Positions 1 to 7,466 are shown, counted from the stretch's first letter. The stretch: DNA of 15,910 nt from an uncultured Lachnospiraceae bacterium (GCA_958405355.1 CATYEA010000017.1:1-15910), one strand, 5' to 3'. Made by a program: numbers and translations. Notes: generated by a model not told the origin, from the sequence alone.

Positions 1-733
1 TATTGAAGGGTATTTGAAAAATATCGGCTTTGAAAATCAGTTCCTTTTACTTTTTTCTGCGAATAGCGTTCACCATCTCTTATGTGGTCTGGATGAGAAC
101 TATCCGCAGATACCAATGAATATTTATGAACCGGTGCTGGCTGCCGCACTCGGATGCGTTTTAACGGACCAATCGATTCGTGAATTGTCCTGTGACCTGG
201 ACACTTTGAAGGAACTGCTTGATGGGAGAAGCAGGGAGGAAATTGAAGGGCTGCTTTGTGCTGCGTTAAGGCAGATGATGGCAGAGCTTGATTGTTCTTC
301 TGGCCTGGCGGTTTACCTGAGAAGTAGTCTGCCAAAGCTTGCGTTGTTGATTCAGAATGCCATGCGGATGGGACATCTGGAAACCATTGTGCTTATTCCT
401 GTCTATCCGGAGAACAAACCGAAAATCTTTCTGTCCTATGGGGAACGGATGAATGACAGGGATTACGAAAGCGTTCTGGAGGAAGTGATGTGGTGTGAGA
501 GCGCTGAGAAAAAAACGGAAATTATCCTGAGTAAAATTCATTCATTGGGTGATTTTCTGGAAATACTGCGGGATTCTGAGCCAACGCAGAAAGAATTGGT
601 ACAAATACTTGGATGCCTTCCTGAAGAAATTATTGCTGTATTGCTGCGGCAATATCCTAATGATGATTTTTTGTCGGATGAGCGGGAAATCAACATCTAT
701 TCCGCTTTACAGGAGATACTTACCATCAAATAA
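1..733 (+). CDS. DUF6179-like protein, C-terminal part (5' end outside window)
   Basis: The reading frame is open from base 2 to the TAA at 731-733, so the true start lies to the left; the TTG at 14 is internal and has no ribosome binding site. About 243 residues are visible. The segment around residue 20 (VHHLLCGLDENY), followed by an alanine-rich helix (VLAAALGCVLT), resembles what I recall of the uncharacterised DUF6179 family of Lachnospiraceae-type genomes. The rest is predicted helical, soluble and acidic, with no signal peptide, membrane segment or catalytic motif that I can see. The function is unknown. The next gene, an RNHCP protein, follows after 133 bases in the same direction, so cotranscription is possible but not shown. 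The family name is from memory and is the uncertain part; that this is a real coding region is well supported by its length and codon pattern. Confidence 0.7.
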   Translation, partial: IEGYLKNIGFENQFLLLFSANSVHHLLCGLDENYPQIPMNIYEPVLAAALGCVLTDQSIRELSCDLDTLKELLDGRSREEIEGLLCAALRQMMAELDCSSGLAVYLRSSLPKLALLIQNAMRMGHLETIVLIPVYPENKPKIFLSYGERMNDRDYESVLEEVMWCESAEKKTEIILSKIHSLGDFLEILRDSEPTQKELVQILGCLPEEIIAVLLRQYPNDDFLSDEREINIYSALQEILTIK

Positions 734-866
734 TATAAGAAACGGAGATTTGCTTTTTGAGAAAGAACAATTTTTTACCGGAGATTGTGTGCTGACAGGG
801 AGGTCTGTGAGCTGACATCTCCATTCCTCCCGAAAGGATGCAAATTAATTTTCAGGAGGAAAATAA

Positions 867-1322
867 ATGAAACGTGAACATATGTCCGCAGGGTATTCCC
901 TGCGGAAACAGAAGAAATATGAAAAAGGATATTACAAAACACACGCCTGCAATGACAGCTTTACCTGTAAGGTGTGTGACAGGCTAATCGTCCCTGGCGG
1001 AGCCGGGAGCGACCATCGGAATCATTGTCCCAACTGCCTTTCAAGTCTTCATGTGGATATAAAGCCAGGAGACCGGGCGGCCGACTGCGGCGGAATCATG
1101 GAGCCGGTGGCGGTCTGGGTGCGGAAAGGCGGCGAATGGGCAATTATTCATCGATGCCGCCGCTGCGGCGCATTGTCATCGAACCGGGTGGCGGCGGACG
1201 ATAATCCCATGAAACTTATGAGCATTGCTATGAAGCCTATGTGCTGTCCGCCGTTCCCATTGGAGCGCATTGAGGAGATGACTGCGCTTATGGGCGGCGA
1301 GGGTCAGATAAGAAAAAACTAA
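867..1322 (+). CDS. RNHCP domain protein (small zinc-ribbon-like)
   Basis: This 151-residue basic protein carries the signature RNHCPNC at residues 51-57, which defines the RNHCP family. It is preceded by CKVC (34-37) and followed by CRRC in the second half, with a CC pair near the C-terminus. These paired cysteines suggest one or two bound zinc ions. The family's molecular role is not established; nucleic-acid or protein binding is only inferred from the zinc-ribbon-like spacing. The start is fixed by a strong AGGAGG at about 854-859, seven bases before the ATG. A perfect 9-bp hairpin sits in codons 7-14 (see separate entry). The CapA-like gene follows 59 bases after the stop, with a structured spacer between them. 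There is no membrane segment or signal peptide. Confidence in the family is high; confidence in function is low. Confidence 0.9.
   Translation: MKREHMSAGYSLRKQKKYEKGYYKTHACNDSFTCKVCDRLIVPGGAGSDHRNHCPNCLSSLHVDIKPGDRAADCGGIMEPVAVWVRKGGEWAIIHRCRRCGALSSNRVAADDNPMKLMSIAMKPMCCPPFPLERIEEMTALMGGEGQIRKN
885..906 (+). other. Perfect 9-bp hairpin inside the start of the RNHCP gene
   Basis: TCCGCAGGG (885-893) and CCCTGCGGA (898-906) are exact reverse complements around a TATT loop. The stem is GC-rich and lies 16 bases after the start codon's last base, inside codons 7-14. It has no U-tract, so it is not an intrinsic terminator. At this position a stable stem could slow early translation or pause ribosomes, but that is inference. 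The coded peptide there (SAGYSLRK) shows no obvious constraint that would force the symmetry. Confidence 0.6.
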
Positions 1323-1326
1323 AGAA

Positions 1327-1357
1327 ATGCGGGGATGTGGGGCATTTGCCCCGCATC
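1327..1357 (+). promoter_or_regulatory. Competing-hairpin spacer between RNHCP and CapA-like genes
   Basis: Two adjacent 8-mers, ATGCGGGG (1327-1334) and ATGTGGGG (1335-1342), can each pair with the single CCCCGCAT at 1349-1356. The inner pairing extends to 10 bp (1334-1343 with 1348-1357, one G-T pair) with an ATTT loop. The outer pairing is 8 bp and perfect, with a 14-base loop. The two folds exclude each other. The sequence downstream is TTCCTATATAA, too weak a U-tract for a convincing terminator. The CapA-like gene's ribosome binding site begins about 14 bases further on. Confidence 0.5.
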
Positions 1358-1381
1358 TTCCTATATAACAGGAGGTACGAC

Positions 1382-2635
1382 ATGCAAAGATTTATCAGCA
1401 GACTGACCGGCGATATACAACTGCAAAAGGCTGACCGGATATTAAGAAAAATGTTTATGGATTGTGAGGATACGGAATACCGCAGTTCAATTAAGTATGT
1501 AAGAAAAATCATCCGGCAGCACCGTAAAAAGGAAAGAAAAAGGGTTTTGATGTTGGCAGGTCTGTTGTGCATAGGAATTTTAATTTTTTTCATATGGTCG
1601 GGAACCTGTCTGGTGAGAGGCTTTATAAAAGATAGTCAAGACAGTGTACTGGCGAAGGGAACTCAGAATGCTAAGGAAGGTGAAAACACTGCCGGGAAGA
1701 ACAGTAAGCTGGAAGAACCGGTGGAGCTTTTGCTGACGTTTACAGGGGACTGTATTCTTGGCACCGATGAGTTCTTTGCATGGGATACCGGATTTAATGC
1801 CTATTATGAGATGTATGGGCCGGAATATTTTCTGGACAATGTCCGGGATATTTTCCAGGCCGATGATTTGACCATTGTTAATATGGAAGGAACATTGACG
1901 GAAGAGACAGAAAGATTGGACAAGCAGTTTGCTTTTAAGGGAGAACCGGCGTTTGTGGACATCATGGCATCTTCATCGGTGGAAGCGGCGAATATGGCGA
2001 ATAATCACAGTCATGATTATGGGGAACAAAGCTTTTTGGATACGGTGAATGTATTAGAGAAGAATGGTATACAAACCTTTGGCTATGACGATACGGCAAT
2101 TCTTACGGTAAAAGATGTAAAGGTCGGCTTCTTTGGCATTTATGAGCTGGATAACCATCTGGAGCAAATACCGCAGGTAAAGGCAAACATGGCAAAGCTG
2201 AAGGAAGACGGGGCAGATATTATCGTGGCTGTTTTTCACTGGGGCAATGAGCTTGAAACTGTCCCGGATGAAAACCAAATCACCCTGGCCCATCTGGCAA
2301 TTGATGAAGGCGCAGATGTGGTTGTCGGGCATCATCCTCATGTAGTGCAGGGAATTGATACTTATAAGGGGAAAGCGATTGCCTACAGCCTCGGAAATTT
2401 TTGCTTTGGGGGAAATACGCGGCCGACAGAGATGGACACTATGATTTTTCAACAGAAGTTTACGATAGATACGGCGCGGGAAATCACGGACAGTGAATAT
2501 AAAATCATCCCATGTTCGGTTTCTTCAACCAGTGAGTTTAACAATTATCAGCCGGTTGTATTGACAGGAAGTGAGGCAGAACGGGTACAAAATGTAATCG
2601 AAGAAAGAAGTCGGGCAATCCCGGAAGACTTATGA
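1382..2635 (+). CDS. CapA/PgsA-family protein, membrane anchored
   Basis: This 417-residue protein has a basic N-terminal cytoplasmic part (1-54), one membrane segment (about 55-72), a hydrophilic linker to about 115, then a CapA domain to the end, which should lie outside the membrane. CapA motifs are clear: GDCILG (122-127), NMEGTLT (167-173), NNHSHDYG (207-214), FHWG (285-288), GHHPHVVQ (316-323) and SLGNF (336-340). They give the Asp/Asn/His set of a metallophosphoesterase-like fold. Family members are tied to poly-gamma-glutamate capsule synthesis or export, but many clostridial copies stand alone and have no proven substrate. No pgsB/pgsC-like neighbours are present, so capsule synthesis should not be assumed. 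The ATG at 1382 is chosen because AGGAGG sits at 1371-1376; the earlier in-frame ATG at 1337 lies inside the hairpin region and has no such site. The long cytoplasmic N-terminus before the anchor is somewhat unusual. Confidence 0.9.
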   Translation: MQRFISRLTGDIQLQKADRILRKMFMDCEDTEYRSSIKYVRKIIRQHRKKERKRVLMLAGLLCIGILIFFIWSGTCLVRGFIKDSQDSVLAKGTQNAKEGENTAGKNSKLEEPVELLLTFTGDCILGTDEFFAWDTGFNAYYEMYGPEYFLDNVRDIFQADDLTIVNMEGTLTEETERLDKQFAFKGEPAFVDIMASSSVEAANMANNHSHDYGEQSFLDTVNVLEKNGIQTFGYDDTAILTVKDVKVGFFGIYELDNHLEQIPQVKANMAKLKEDGADIIVAVFHWGNELETVPDENQITLAHLAIDEGADVVVGHHPHVVQGIDTYKGKAIAYSLGNFCFGGNTRPTEMDTMIFQQKFTIDTAREITDSEYKIIPCSVSSTSEFNNYQPVVLTGSEAERVQNVIEERSRAIPEDL

Positions 2636-2667
2636 AAGGGTGGAGAAAATACTGATGAAAATATCTC

Positions 2668-2698
2668 TTGACCCTCACACAATGGAAGGTATTACAAT
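2668..2698 (+). promoter_or_regulatory. MerR-type promoter with 19-bp spacer
   Basis: TTGACC (2668-2673) and TACAAT (2693-2698) are separated by 19 bases, the overlong spacing typical of promoters that MerR-family proteins activate by twisting DNA. The spacer has a partial dyad: ACCCTC at 2671-2676 and GAAGGT at 2685-2690, 5 of 6 symmetric. It lies 40 bases before the MerR start codon, which points to autoregulation. Confidence 0.7.
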
Positions 2699-2737
2699 AA
2701 AACTGAGCTCAAAATTAATCGATATGTGAGGTGCCTT

Positions 2738-3556
2738 ATGTTAAAAATTGGAGATTTTTCAAAACTATCCAGAGTCAGTATTCGTATGCTTCGCCATTAT
2801 GATGAGATTGGCCTTGTAAAGCCGGCGGAAATCGACCCGTATACCGGATACCGGTATTACAGCGAAAATCAGCTTCCTATTGTGGGCAGAATCACTGCTT
2901 TAAAGGACATGGGCTTCGGCCTGGCTGTTATCCATCAGATGCTTAACTGCTATGAGGATAAGGCGATATTGGAGCATTACCTTCGGCTGAAACAGGCGGA
3001 GCTTCAGGAATTATCAGAGCAGACCGCATACCGATTACGACTCCTGGATACGGCCCTTGAACGGCTGAGAAAGGATGATGAAACGATGAAGTATGATGTG
3101 ACTTTGAAAACTTTCCCGGAGCGTTATGCTGCGACGGTCCGGACTATAATCCCGACTTATGAACAGGAAGGAGTTCTTTGGAATACGCTGATGAGTGAGA
3201 CCGCTCACATGAATTTGATTCCTGATGACCCATGCTATTGCTGTGCAGTATTTCATGATAAAGAGTTCAAAGAGAGCGATACGGATGTTGAGGTATATAA
3301 GACGGTGAAAGGACAATATCCCGACACGGAGCATGTGATTTTCCGGACACTGCCGGAGGTAACGGTAGCGTCTGCGACCTGTCAGGGCTCCTATGAACAC
3401 TTGAGCGAGCTTTATGCCGCTGTGGCACAATGGATTGTAGACAATGGGTATGAATTTGATGGCCCGATGTTTAATATTTACCATATTAGTCTCTATGAGA
3501 GTGACGACCCGAATGAGTTTGTCACTGAAGCCTGCTATCCTGTCCGTAAGAAGTAA
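2738..3556 (+). CDS. MerR-family regulator with GyrI-like effector domain
   Basis: This 272-residue protein starts with a classic MerR winged helix (MLKIGDFSKLSRVSIRMLRHYDE, residues 1-23; YTGYRYY, 35-41), followed by the dimerisation coiled coil (about 75-110). The C-terminal part, about 115-272, resembles a GyrI-like/AraC effector-binding domain, as in BmrR-type regulators that sense small, often hydrophobic, compounds. The ATG at 2738 is preferred over the upstream in-frame GTG at 2726 because GAGGTG at 2728-2733 is well placed for it and family proteins start this way. The promoter just upstream has the 19-bp spacer expected of its own target. No exporter gene lies directly beside it; the next gene is a TetR regulator with its own promoter. 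Ligand and other targets are unknown. Confidence 0.92.
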   Translation: MLKIGDFSKLSRVSIRMLRHYDEIGLVKPAEIDPYTGYRYYSENQLPIVGRITALKDMGFGLAVIHQMLNCYEDKAILEHYLRLKQAELQELSEQTAYRLRLLDTALERLRKDDETMKYDVTLKTFPERYAATVRTIIPTYEQEGVLWNTLMSETAHMNLIPDDPCYCCAVFHDKEFKESDTDVEVYKTVKGQYPDTEHVIFRTLPEVTVASATCQGSYEHLSELYAAVAQWIVDNGYEFDGPMFNIYHISLYESDDPNEFVTEACYPVRKK

Positions 3557-3565
3557 AATTGCAAG

Positions 3566-3594
3566 TTGACAGCCAATAGTTGAATGAATATAAT
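3566..3594 (+). promoter_or_regulatory. Consensus sigma-A promoter of the TetR gene
   Basis: TTGACA (3566-3571), a 17-base spacer and TATAAT (3589-3594) match the vegetative consensus exactly. It starts 9 bases after the MerR stop codon. Downstream, AAGT-GATT-ACTT (3597-3608) is a small symmetric element near the expected transcription start. GCAAGT (3561-3566) and ACTTGC (3605-3610) form a wider inverted pair flanking the promoter. Either could be a TetR operator; this is inference. A promoter this strong would normally need repression. Confidence 0.75.
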
Positions 3595-3633
3595 GAAAGT
3601 GATTACTTGCATTTGGGATTGGAGGGGGATTGC

Positions 3634-4209
3634 ATGGATGAAACCAGCCAGAAAATTATAGACGCTACGATGGCTCTTGTACGTGATAAGGGCTATATTT
3701 CAACGACGACAAAGGATATTGCAAAATTGGCCGGAGTGAATGAGTGTACTTTGTTCAGAAAGTTTAAAACAAAAAAGGATATCGTATTGAGCGGCATGGA
3801 ACAGGAAAAATGGCGTGGAAATCTGACGCCGGAGGCTTTTAAAAATGTCAAATGGGAGCTTGCTCCCGACCTCGAAATGTTTATGACGGAATATATGAAC
3901 CGGATAACTCCGGATTTTGTTAAATTATCCATCGGTCTTCGGGCGCCCCAGCTTTATGAGGAAACGGCCCCTCTGGTCATGAAAGTCCCGCAGGTATTTC
4001 TTTCATCATTGATTGAATATTTTCAGGAAATGGAGGAACGGGGAAAGCTTCCGCATTCAGATTTCGAATGTCTTGCCATGACCATATTTTCAAGCACATT
4101 TGGATTTACCTTCTTAAGTGCATCATTTGGAAATGAGCTTTCTCAGGTCACCAGAGAGAAGTTTATTAAACAGTCGGTTCAGACATTTATTCAGGGGATA
4201 CTGCAATAG
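3634..4209 (+). CDS. TetR/AcrR-family transcriptional regulator
   Basis: This 191-residue protein has an N-terminal TetR DNA-binding domain: residues 6-18 form the first helix and 24-46 the helix-turn-helix (TTTKDIAKLAGVNECTLFRKF). The C-terminal ligand-binding part has no close match that I recognise. The ATG at 3634 is chosen because GGAGGGG (3621-3627) precedes it at normal spacing; the longer frame from a TTG at 3580 would start inside the promoter. It has a consensus promoter of its own. The AHAS-like gene follows 98 bases downstream with a large dyad between them, so control of that gene and of itself is the simplest guess. The ligand is unknown; TetR proteins usually repress and are released by small molecules. 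Confidence 0.9.
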   Translation: MDETSQKIIDATMALVRDKGYISTTTKDIAKLAGVNECTLFRKFKTKKDIVLSGMEQEKWRGNLTPEAFKNVKWELAPDLEMFMTEYMNRITPDFVKLSIGLRAPQLYEETAPLVMKVPQVFLSSLIEYFQEMEERGKLPHSDFECLAMTIFSSTFGFTFLSASFGNELSQVTREKFIKQSVQTFIQGILQ

Positions 4210-4219
4210 GAATAATAAC

Positions 4220-4253
4220 TACGGTACTGTCATTGGATAGTGATAGTACCGTA
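4220..4253 (+). promoter_or_regulatory. 34-bp dyad between the TetR and AHAS genes
   Basis: Bases 4220-4232 and 4241-4253 form a 13-bp stem with one G-T pair and an 8-base loop; the outer 9 bp (TACGGTACT / AGTACCGTA) are perfect. On the plus strand it is followed by TAAAAAA rather than a U-tract, and on the minus strand by GTTATTATT, so it is not a good intrinsic terminator either way. It ends 54 bases before the AHAS start. It could be a TetR operator or an mRNA hairpin. Confidence 0.6.
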
Positions 4254-4307
4254 TAAAAAACCCACATATGCAAGCAAGCACACGCAATCAACAAGGAGGA
4301 CATACTT

Positions 4308-6050
4308 ATGAAAATTACCGGAGCGGAATTATTTGTAAAAGCATTACTGGCTGAACAAGTGGATACACTGTTTGCCTATCCCGGCGGTCAGGTCATTGAT
4401 TTATTCAATGCTCTTTACGGCGTCCGGAAAATTAATGTCATTCTTCCACGGCATGAGCAGGGACTTGTTCATGCTGCGGACGGGTATGCACGTTCAACGG
4501 GGAAAGTTGGCGTCTGTCTGGTGACAAGCGGCCCTGGTGCAGCTAATCTTGTGACGGGAATCGCTACGGCGAACTATGACAGTGTACCTTTGGTATGTTT
4601 TACCGGACAGGTTCCCACTTATTTAATCGGCAGCGGCGCTTTTCAGGAAGTTGATATTGTGGCAATGACAAAAAGTATCAGCAAATATGCAATTACTGTC
4701 CGTAGAAGGGAAGACCTGGCGGCTGTCATTAAAAAGGCATTTTTTATTGCCCGTTCCGGCAAACCGGGTGTCGTCGTTGTCGACTTGCCGAAGGATATTC
4801 AGCAAGCCTTCGGAAGCAGCGACTATCCGGAGCAAATTAAAGTGGAGGAATATAAAGCGAATGAAAATATTTATATGGGCCAGATAAAAAAATCGCTTGA
4901 GTGTTTGAAAAATGCGAAACGTCCTGTATTTCTTTTGGGCGGCGGTGTAAATATCGTCCGGGCTAATCGGGAGATGACTTTGCTTGTGGAAAAAACAGGA
5001 ATACCAGCAGTCACAACGATGATGGGGAAAGGTGCGATTCCAACGCCGCATCCATTGTATGTCGGCAATTTAGGAATTCATGGCAGTTATGCCGCGAATA
5101 TGGCAGTCAGTTCATGTGATGTGTTATTTTCTATCGGCGTTCGTTTTAATGACCGTATCATGGGAAAAGTCAGTGAATTTGCCAAAAATGCGGCGCATAT
5201 CCGGGTTGTTATCGATTCGGTTTCCATTTCAAAAACTGTTGCTGCGGATATATCGATTGTTGCGGATGCAAAAAAGATAATTCAGATTTTACTGGAAAAA
5301 GTTCCGGAATGCGATTTTAAAGATTGGCAGAAACAGGTGGATTTTTGGAAAAGGTCCCATCCTCTGACTGCTTCGCAGGATAGAAAGCTGCGAATGACGC
5401 CGTTTCATATTATCCGGGAAATCAACCAGGTATTTGAAAATGCGATTATTACGACCGATGTGGGGCAGCACCAGTTATGGGTCGGCCAATTTCTTGAATT
5501 GAACGGACAAAAACAAATGCTTACTTCCGGCGGCTTTGGAACAATGGGCTATGGCCTTCCCGCAGCTATTGGCGCAAAATTGGGAAATCCGGACAAAGAT
5601 GTCATTGCTGTCTGCGGTGACGGCGGTATTCAAATGAATATTCAGGAAATGGCTACGGCGGTGGTCTATGAATTACCGGTTGTTATTTGTATTCTTAACA
5701 ATGGATATTTGGGCAATGTTCGTCAATGGCAGGAATTGTTTTATGATAAGCGGTATTCCAGCACCTGTTTACGTCGTCGGAAAAGCTGTTCTTTAACCTG
5801 TAATACTATGCTGGCCTGTTGTCCGGAATATATTCCGGATTTTATGCGGCTGGCTGAGAGCTACGGTGCGAAGGCCATCCGCGTCCGGCGGCCGGAAGAA
5901 ATAAGGATGGCGCTGGAAGAAGCTCAGAATACACGAAGGGTACCCACAGTGATTGAATTTATCATTGAACCAACGGAGAATGTGTTTCCTATAGTGCCGC
6001 CGGGAAATCCATTGAGTGAAATGATGATGGAAGGCAGGGGCAATGACTGA
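4308..6050 (+). CDS. ilvB: Acetolactate synthase (AHAS) large subunit-like, TPP enzyme
   Basis: This 580-residue cytoplasmic protein has the full thiamine-diphosphate enzyme layout. The N-terminal PYR domain has the catalytic glutamate (Glu50 in PRHEQ). The central domain has the AHAS-type LGIHG (255-259) and GVRFNDR (277-283). The C-terminal PP domain has GDGG (437-440) and NN (464-465) of the diphosphate site, then LGNVRQWQ (468-475). These favour an FAD-containing AHAS that condenses pyruvate, or pyruvate and 2-oxobutyrate, in valine/leucine/isoleucine synthesis, over the catabolic AlsS type. AAGGAGGA precedes the ATG. Between the RYSSTCL segment and the conserved PDFMRLAESYG there is an insert of about 21 residues rich in cysteine (Cys487, 494, 498, 504, 505). 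No small regulatory subunit gene follows; a short reading frame overlaps the stop codon. Substrate preference cannot be read from the sequence, and glyoxylate carboligase-type activity is a less likely alternative. Confidence 0.88.
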   Translation: MKITGAELFVKALLAEQVDTLFAYPGGQVIDLFNALYGVRKINVILPRHEQGLVHAADGYARSTGKVGVCLVTSGPGAANLVTGIATANYDSVPLVCFTGQVPTYLIGSGAFQEVDIVAMTKSISKYAITVRRREDLAAVIKKAFFIARSGKPGVVVVDLPKDIQQAFGSSDYPEQIKVEEYKANENIYMGQIKKSLECLKNAKRPVFLLGGGVNIVRANREMTLLVEKTGIPAVTTMMGKGAIPTPHPLYVGNLGIHGSYAANMAVSSCDVLFSIGVRFNDRIMGKVSEFAKNAAHIRVVIDSVSISKTVAADISIVADAKKIIQILLEKVPECDFKDWQKQVDFWKRSHPLTASQDRKLRMTPFHIIREINQVFENAIITTDVGQHQLWVGQFLELNGQKQMLTSGGFGTMGYGLPAAIGAKLGNPDKDVIAVCGDGGIQMNIQEMATAVVYELPVVICILNNGYLGNVRQWQELFYDKRYSSTCLRRRKSCSLTCNTMLACCPEYIPDFMRLAESYGAKAIRVRRPEEIRMALEEAQNTRRVPTVIEFIIEPTENVFPIVPPGNPLSEMMMEGRGND

Positions 6051-6213
6051 AAACGATGAATATATCCATTCGGGCATAAGGAAAACGGCAGAATGGAGGG
6101 AGAAAAATGACAAAAAACTATATTATGAGAGCCGAAGCTTTGGAATTATCGTTGTTATAAATACGATTACAGTAACGCTTGCCCCTACTATGTCTGATAT
6201 TGTTTCAGCATAA
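6043..6213 (+). pseudogene. Short coupled reading frame after the AHAS gene, possible gene remnant
   Basis: An ATG at 6043 overlaps the AHAS stop codon (6048-6050) and opens a 56-codon frame ending at TAA 6211-6213. The first residues (MTENDEYIHSG...) are hydrophilic and charged. The latter half runs antisense through the 3' end of the MATE gene and is probably not meaningful. No homology is recognised, and it does not look like an ACT-domain small subunit. A second ATG at 6108 with GGAGGG before it opens only 17 codons. This may be the start of a former downstream gene cut off where the MATE/AraC module begins, or simply chance. Confidence 0.25.
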
Positions 6214-7466
6214 AAGACATTTTCCAAAGAACAAAAAAGAGGAAAAAGAAATACACATATGATATACAGAATTTTTCTAAAAAATGATATTGGCAGAGCA
6301 AAACGAATTTGTCCCATTGCTGTTAAGCCGTCAACAATCGCATATTGTATCGCAACTCCTAATAGTCCTAATGTATATTTTTTTATACAGGAAGCTGATA
6401 AAATGACTGCGGTTTCTTCCTGTATAAAAATAGAAGCAAATGTTTCCGGTATCAGTTGTGCCGCAACACAAAGAAGAAGCATATATCCGGCACAAAGATA
6501 GAAAACATATCGGAAAACCTGAATGACCTTATCATAATGTCCTGCGCCATAATGATAGCTGTATAATGTGCCGCACCCGGTTGTAATTCCCTGCGCCGGA
6601 TAAAATACTAGTACCATAAAGCTTTGCACGACAGCGGCGCAGGAAATATATCTGTCCCCCATGATATTGCCGCCGTATTTCCGCAGCGTGAAGTTCAACG
6701 AAATAACAAGTAAATTATCAAACAGCATGATAAAAAACGGCAAGCTGCCAATTGTTAATATTTGTCGCACAGTGGGATAATCAAGCTGGCAATAGCTCAA
6801 TTTAAAGGCAGGCTTATCGGAAAATAAGAAGAAAAGCACATATAATAATACGCAAAATTGAGCAATTACCGTAGCCGCCGCCGCCCCTTGTATTCCCATA
6901 TGGAAAACATAAATGAAAATCGGGTCAAGAATTGTATTGACGATTGCCCCAATCATAACTGTAAGCATACCTCGTTTTGCATTTCCAAACGCAAGAATAA
7001 ACTGGTTCATGCCAGTCCCACAAAGTACGGCAGCTGTGCCTGTTACATAAATTTTAAAATATCCGCTTGCATAAGGGTATATTCTATCGCTGCACCCTAA
7101 AGCATACAGCAAAGGCTTAATAAAAATCAGTGAAAGCATTGTAAGGATTGCTGACAGACAAAGCAAAAGTATGAAAGCGTTATTCATTGCAAGTCTGGCC
7201 TTTTTATAATCCTTTTGTCCGATAGAAATACTCATAACGGAAGCGCCGCCAATTCCAACAAGAGAGGAAAAAGCGGTAATTGCTGTTAATACAGGGGCAC
7301 AAATGCCAATACTTGCAAGGGCAATTTCCCCGACTGCTGCAATATGCCCGACAAAAGCCCTGTCGACAATGCTATACAAAATATTAAAAATTTGGGCGCA
7401 CATGGCAGGTATTCCCAATCTCAATACCAATTTTGAAATTGGTATTTTATCAAATTCATGTTCCAT
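6123..7466 (-). CDS. MATE-family multidrug/cation antiporter
   Basis: This 447-residue integral membrane protein has about twelve hydrophobic segments and a MATE-type start (IPISKLVLRLGIPAMCAQIF, residues 8-27, then the region ending DRAFVGHI). The first half repeats the family pattern in the second, with GMNQFILAFGNAKRGML and a VNTILDPIFIY-like segment typical of the clostridial NorM/DinF-related group. Such proteins export organic cations or other small molecules using Na+ or H+ gradients; the substrate here is not predictable. The ATG has AAGGA about ten bases upstream on its strand. It is divergent from an AraC regulator across 109 bases, which suggests that protein controls it. Its 3' end converges on the AHAS gene with 72 bases between stops and no clear terminator. 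Confidence 0.93.
   Translation of the reverse strand: MEHEFDKIPISKLVLRLGIPAMCAQIFNILYSIVDRAFVGHIAAVGEIALASIGICAPVLTAITAFSSLVGIGGASVMSISIGQKDYKKARLAMNNAFILLLCLSAILTMLSLIFIKPLLYALGCSDRIYPYASGYFKIYVTGTAAVLCGTGMNQFILAFGNAKRGMLTVMIGAIVNTILDPIFIYVFHMGIQGAAAATVIAQFCVLLYVLFFLFSDKPAFKLSYCQLDYPTVRQILTIGSLPFFIMLFDNLLVISLNFTLRKYGGNIMGDRYISCAAVVQSFMVLVFYPAQGITTGCGTLYSYHYGAGHYDKVIQVFRYVFYLCAGYMLLLCVAAQLIPETFASIFIQEETAVILSASCIKKYTLGLLGVAIQYAIVDGLTAMGQIRFALPISFFRKILYIICVFLFPLFCSLENVFYAETISDIVGASVTVIVFITTIIPKLRLS

Noticed and set aside
1337..1381. Upstream ATG for the CapA-like gene
   Set aside because: It lies within the hairpin spacer with no ribosome binding site, while the ATG at 1382 follows AGGAGG.
3580..3633. 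Longer N-terminus for the TetR protein from a TTG start
   Set aside because: It would begin inside the consensus promoter, has no ribosome binding site, and adds residues not seen in TetR proteins; the ATG at 3634 has GGAGGGG.
4220..4260. Intrinsic terminator after the TetR gene
   Set aside because: The stem is followed by A's, not T's, in the direction of transcription.
6259..6501. Plus-strand reading frames inside the MATE gene (also 6858-7100)
   Set aside because: They are antisense to a well-supported transporter and their translations have no recognisable domain.
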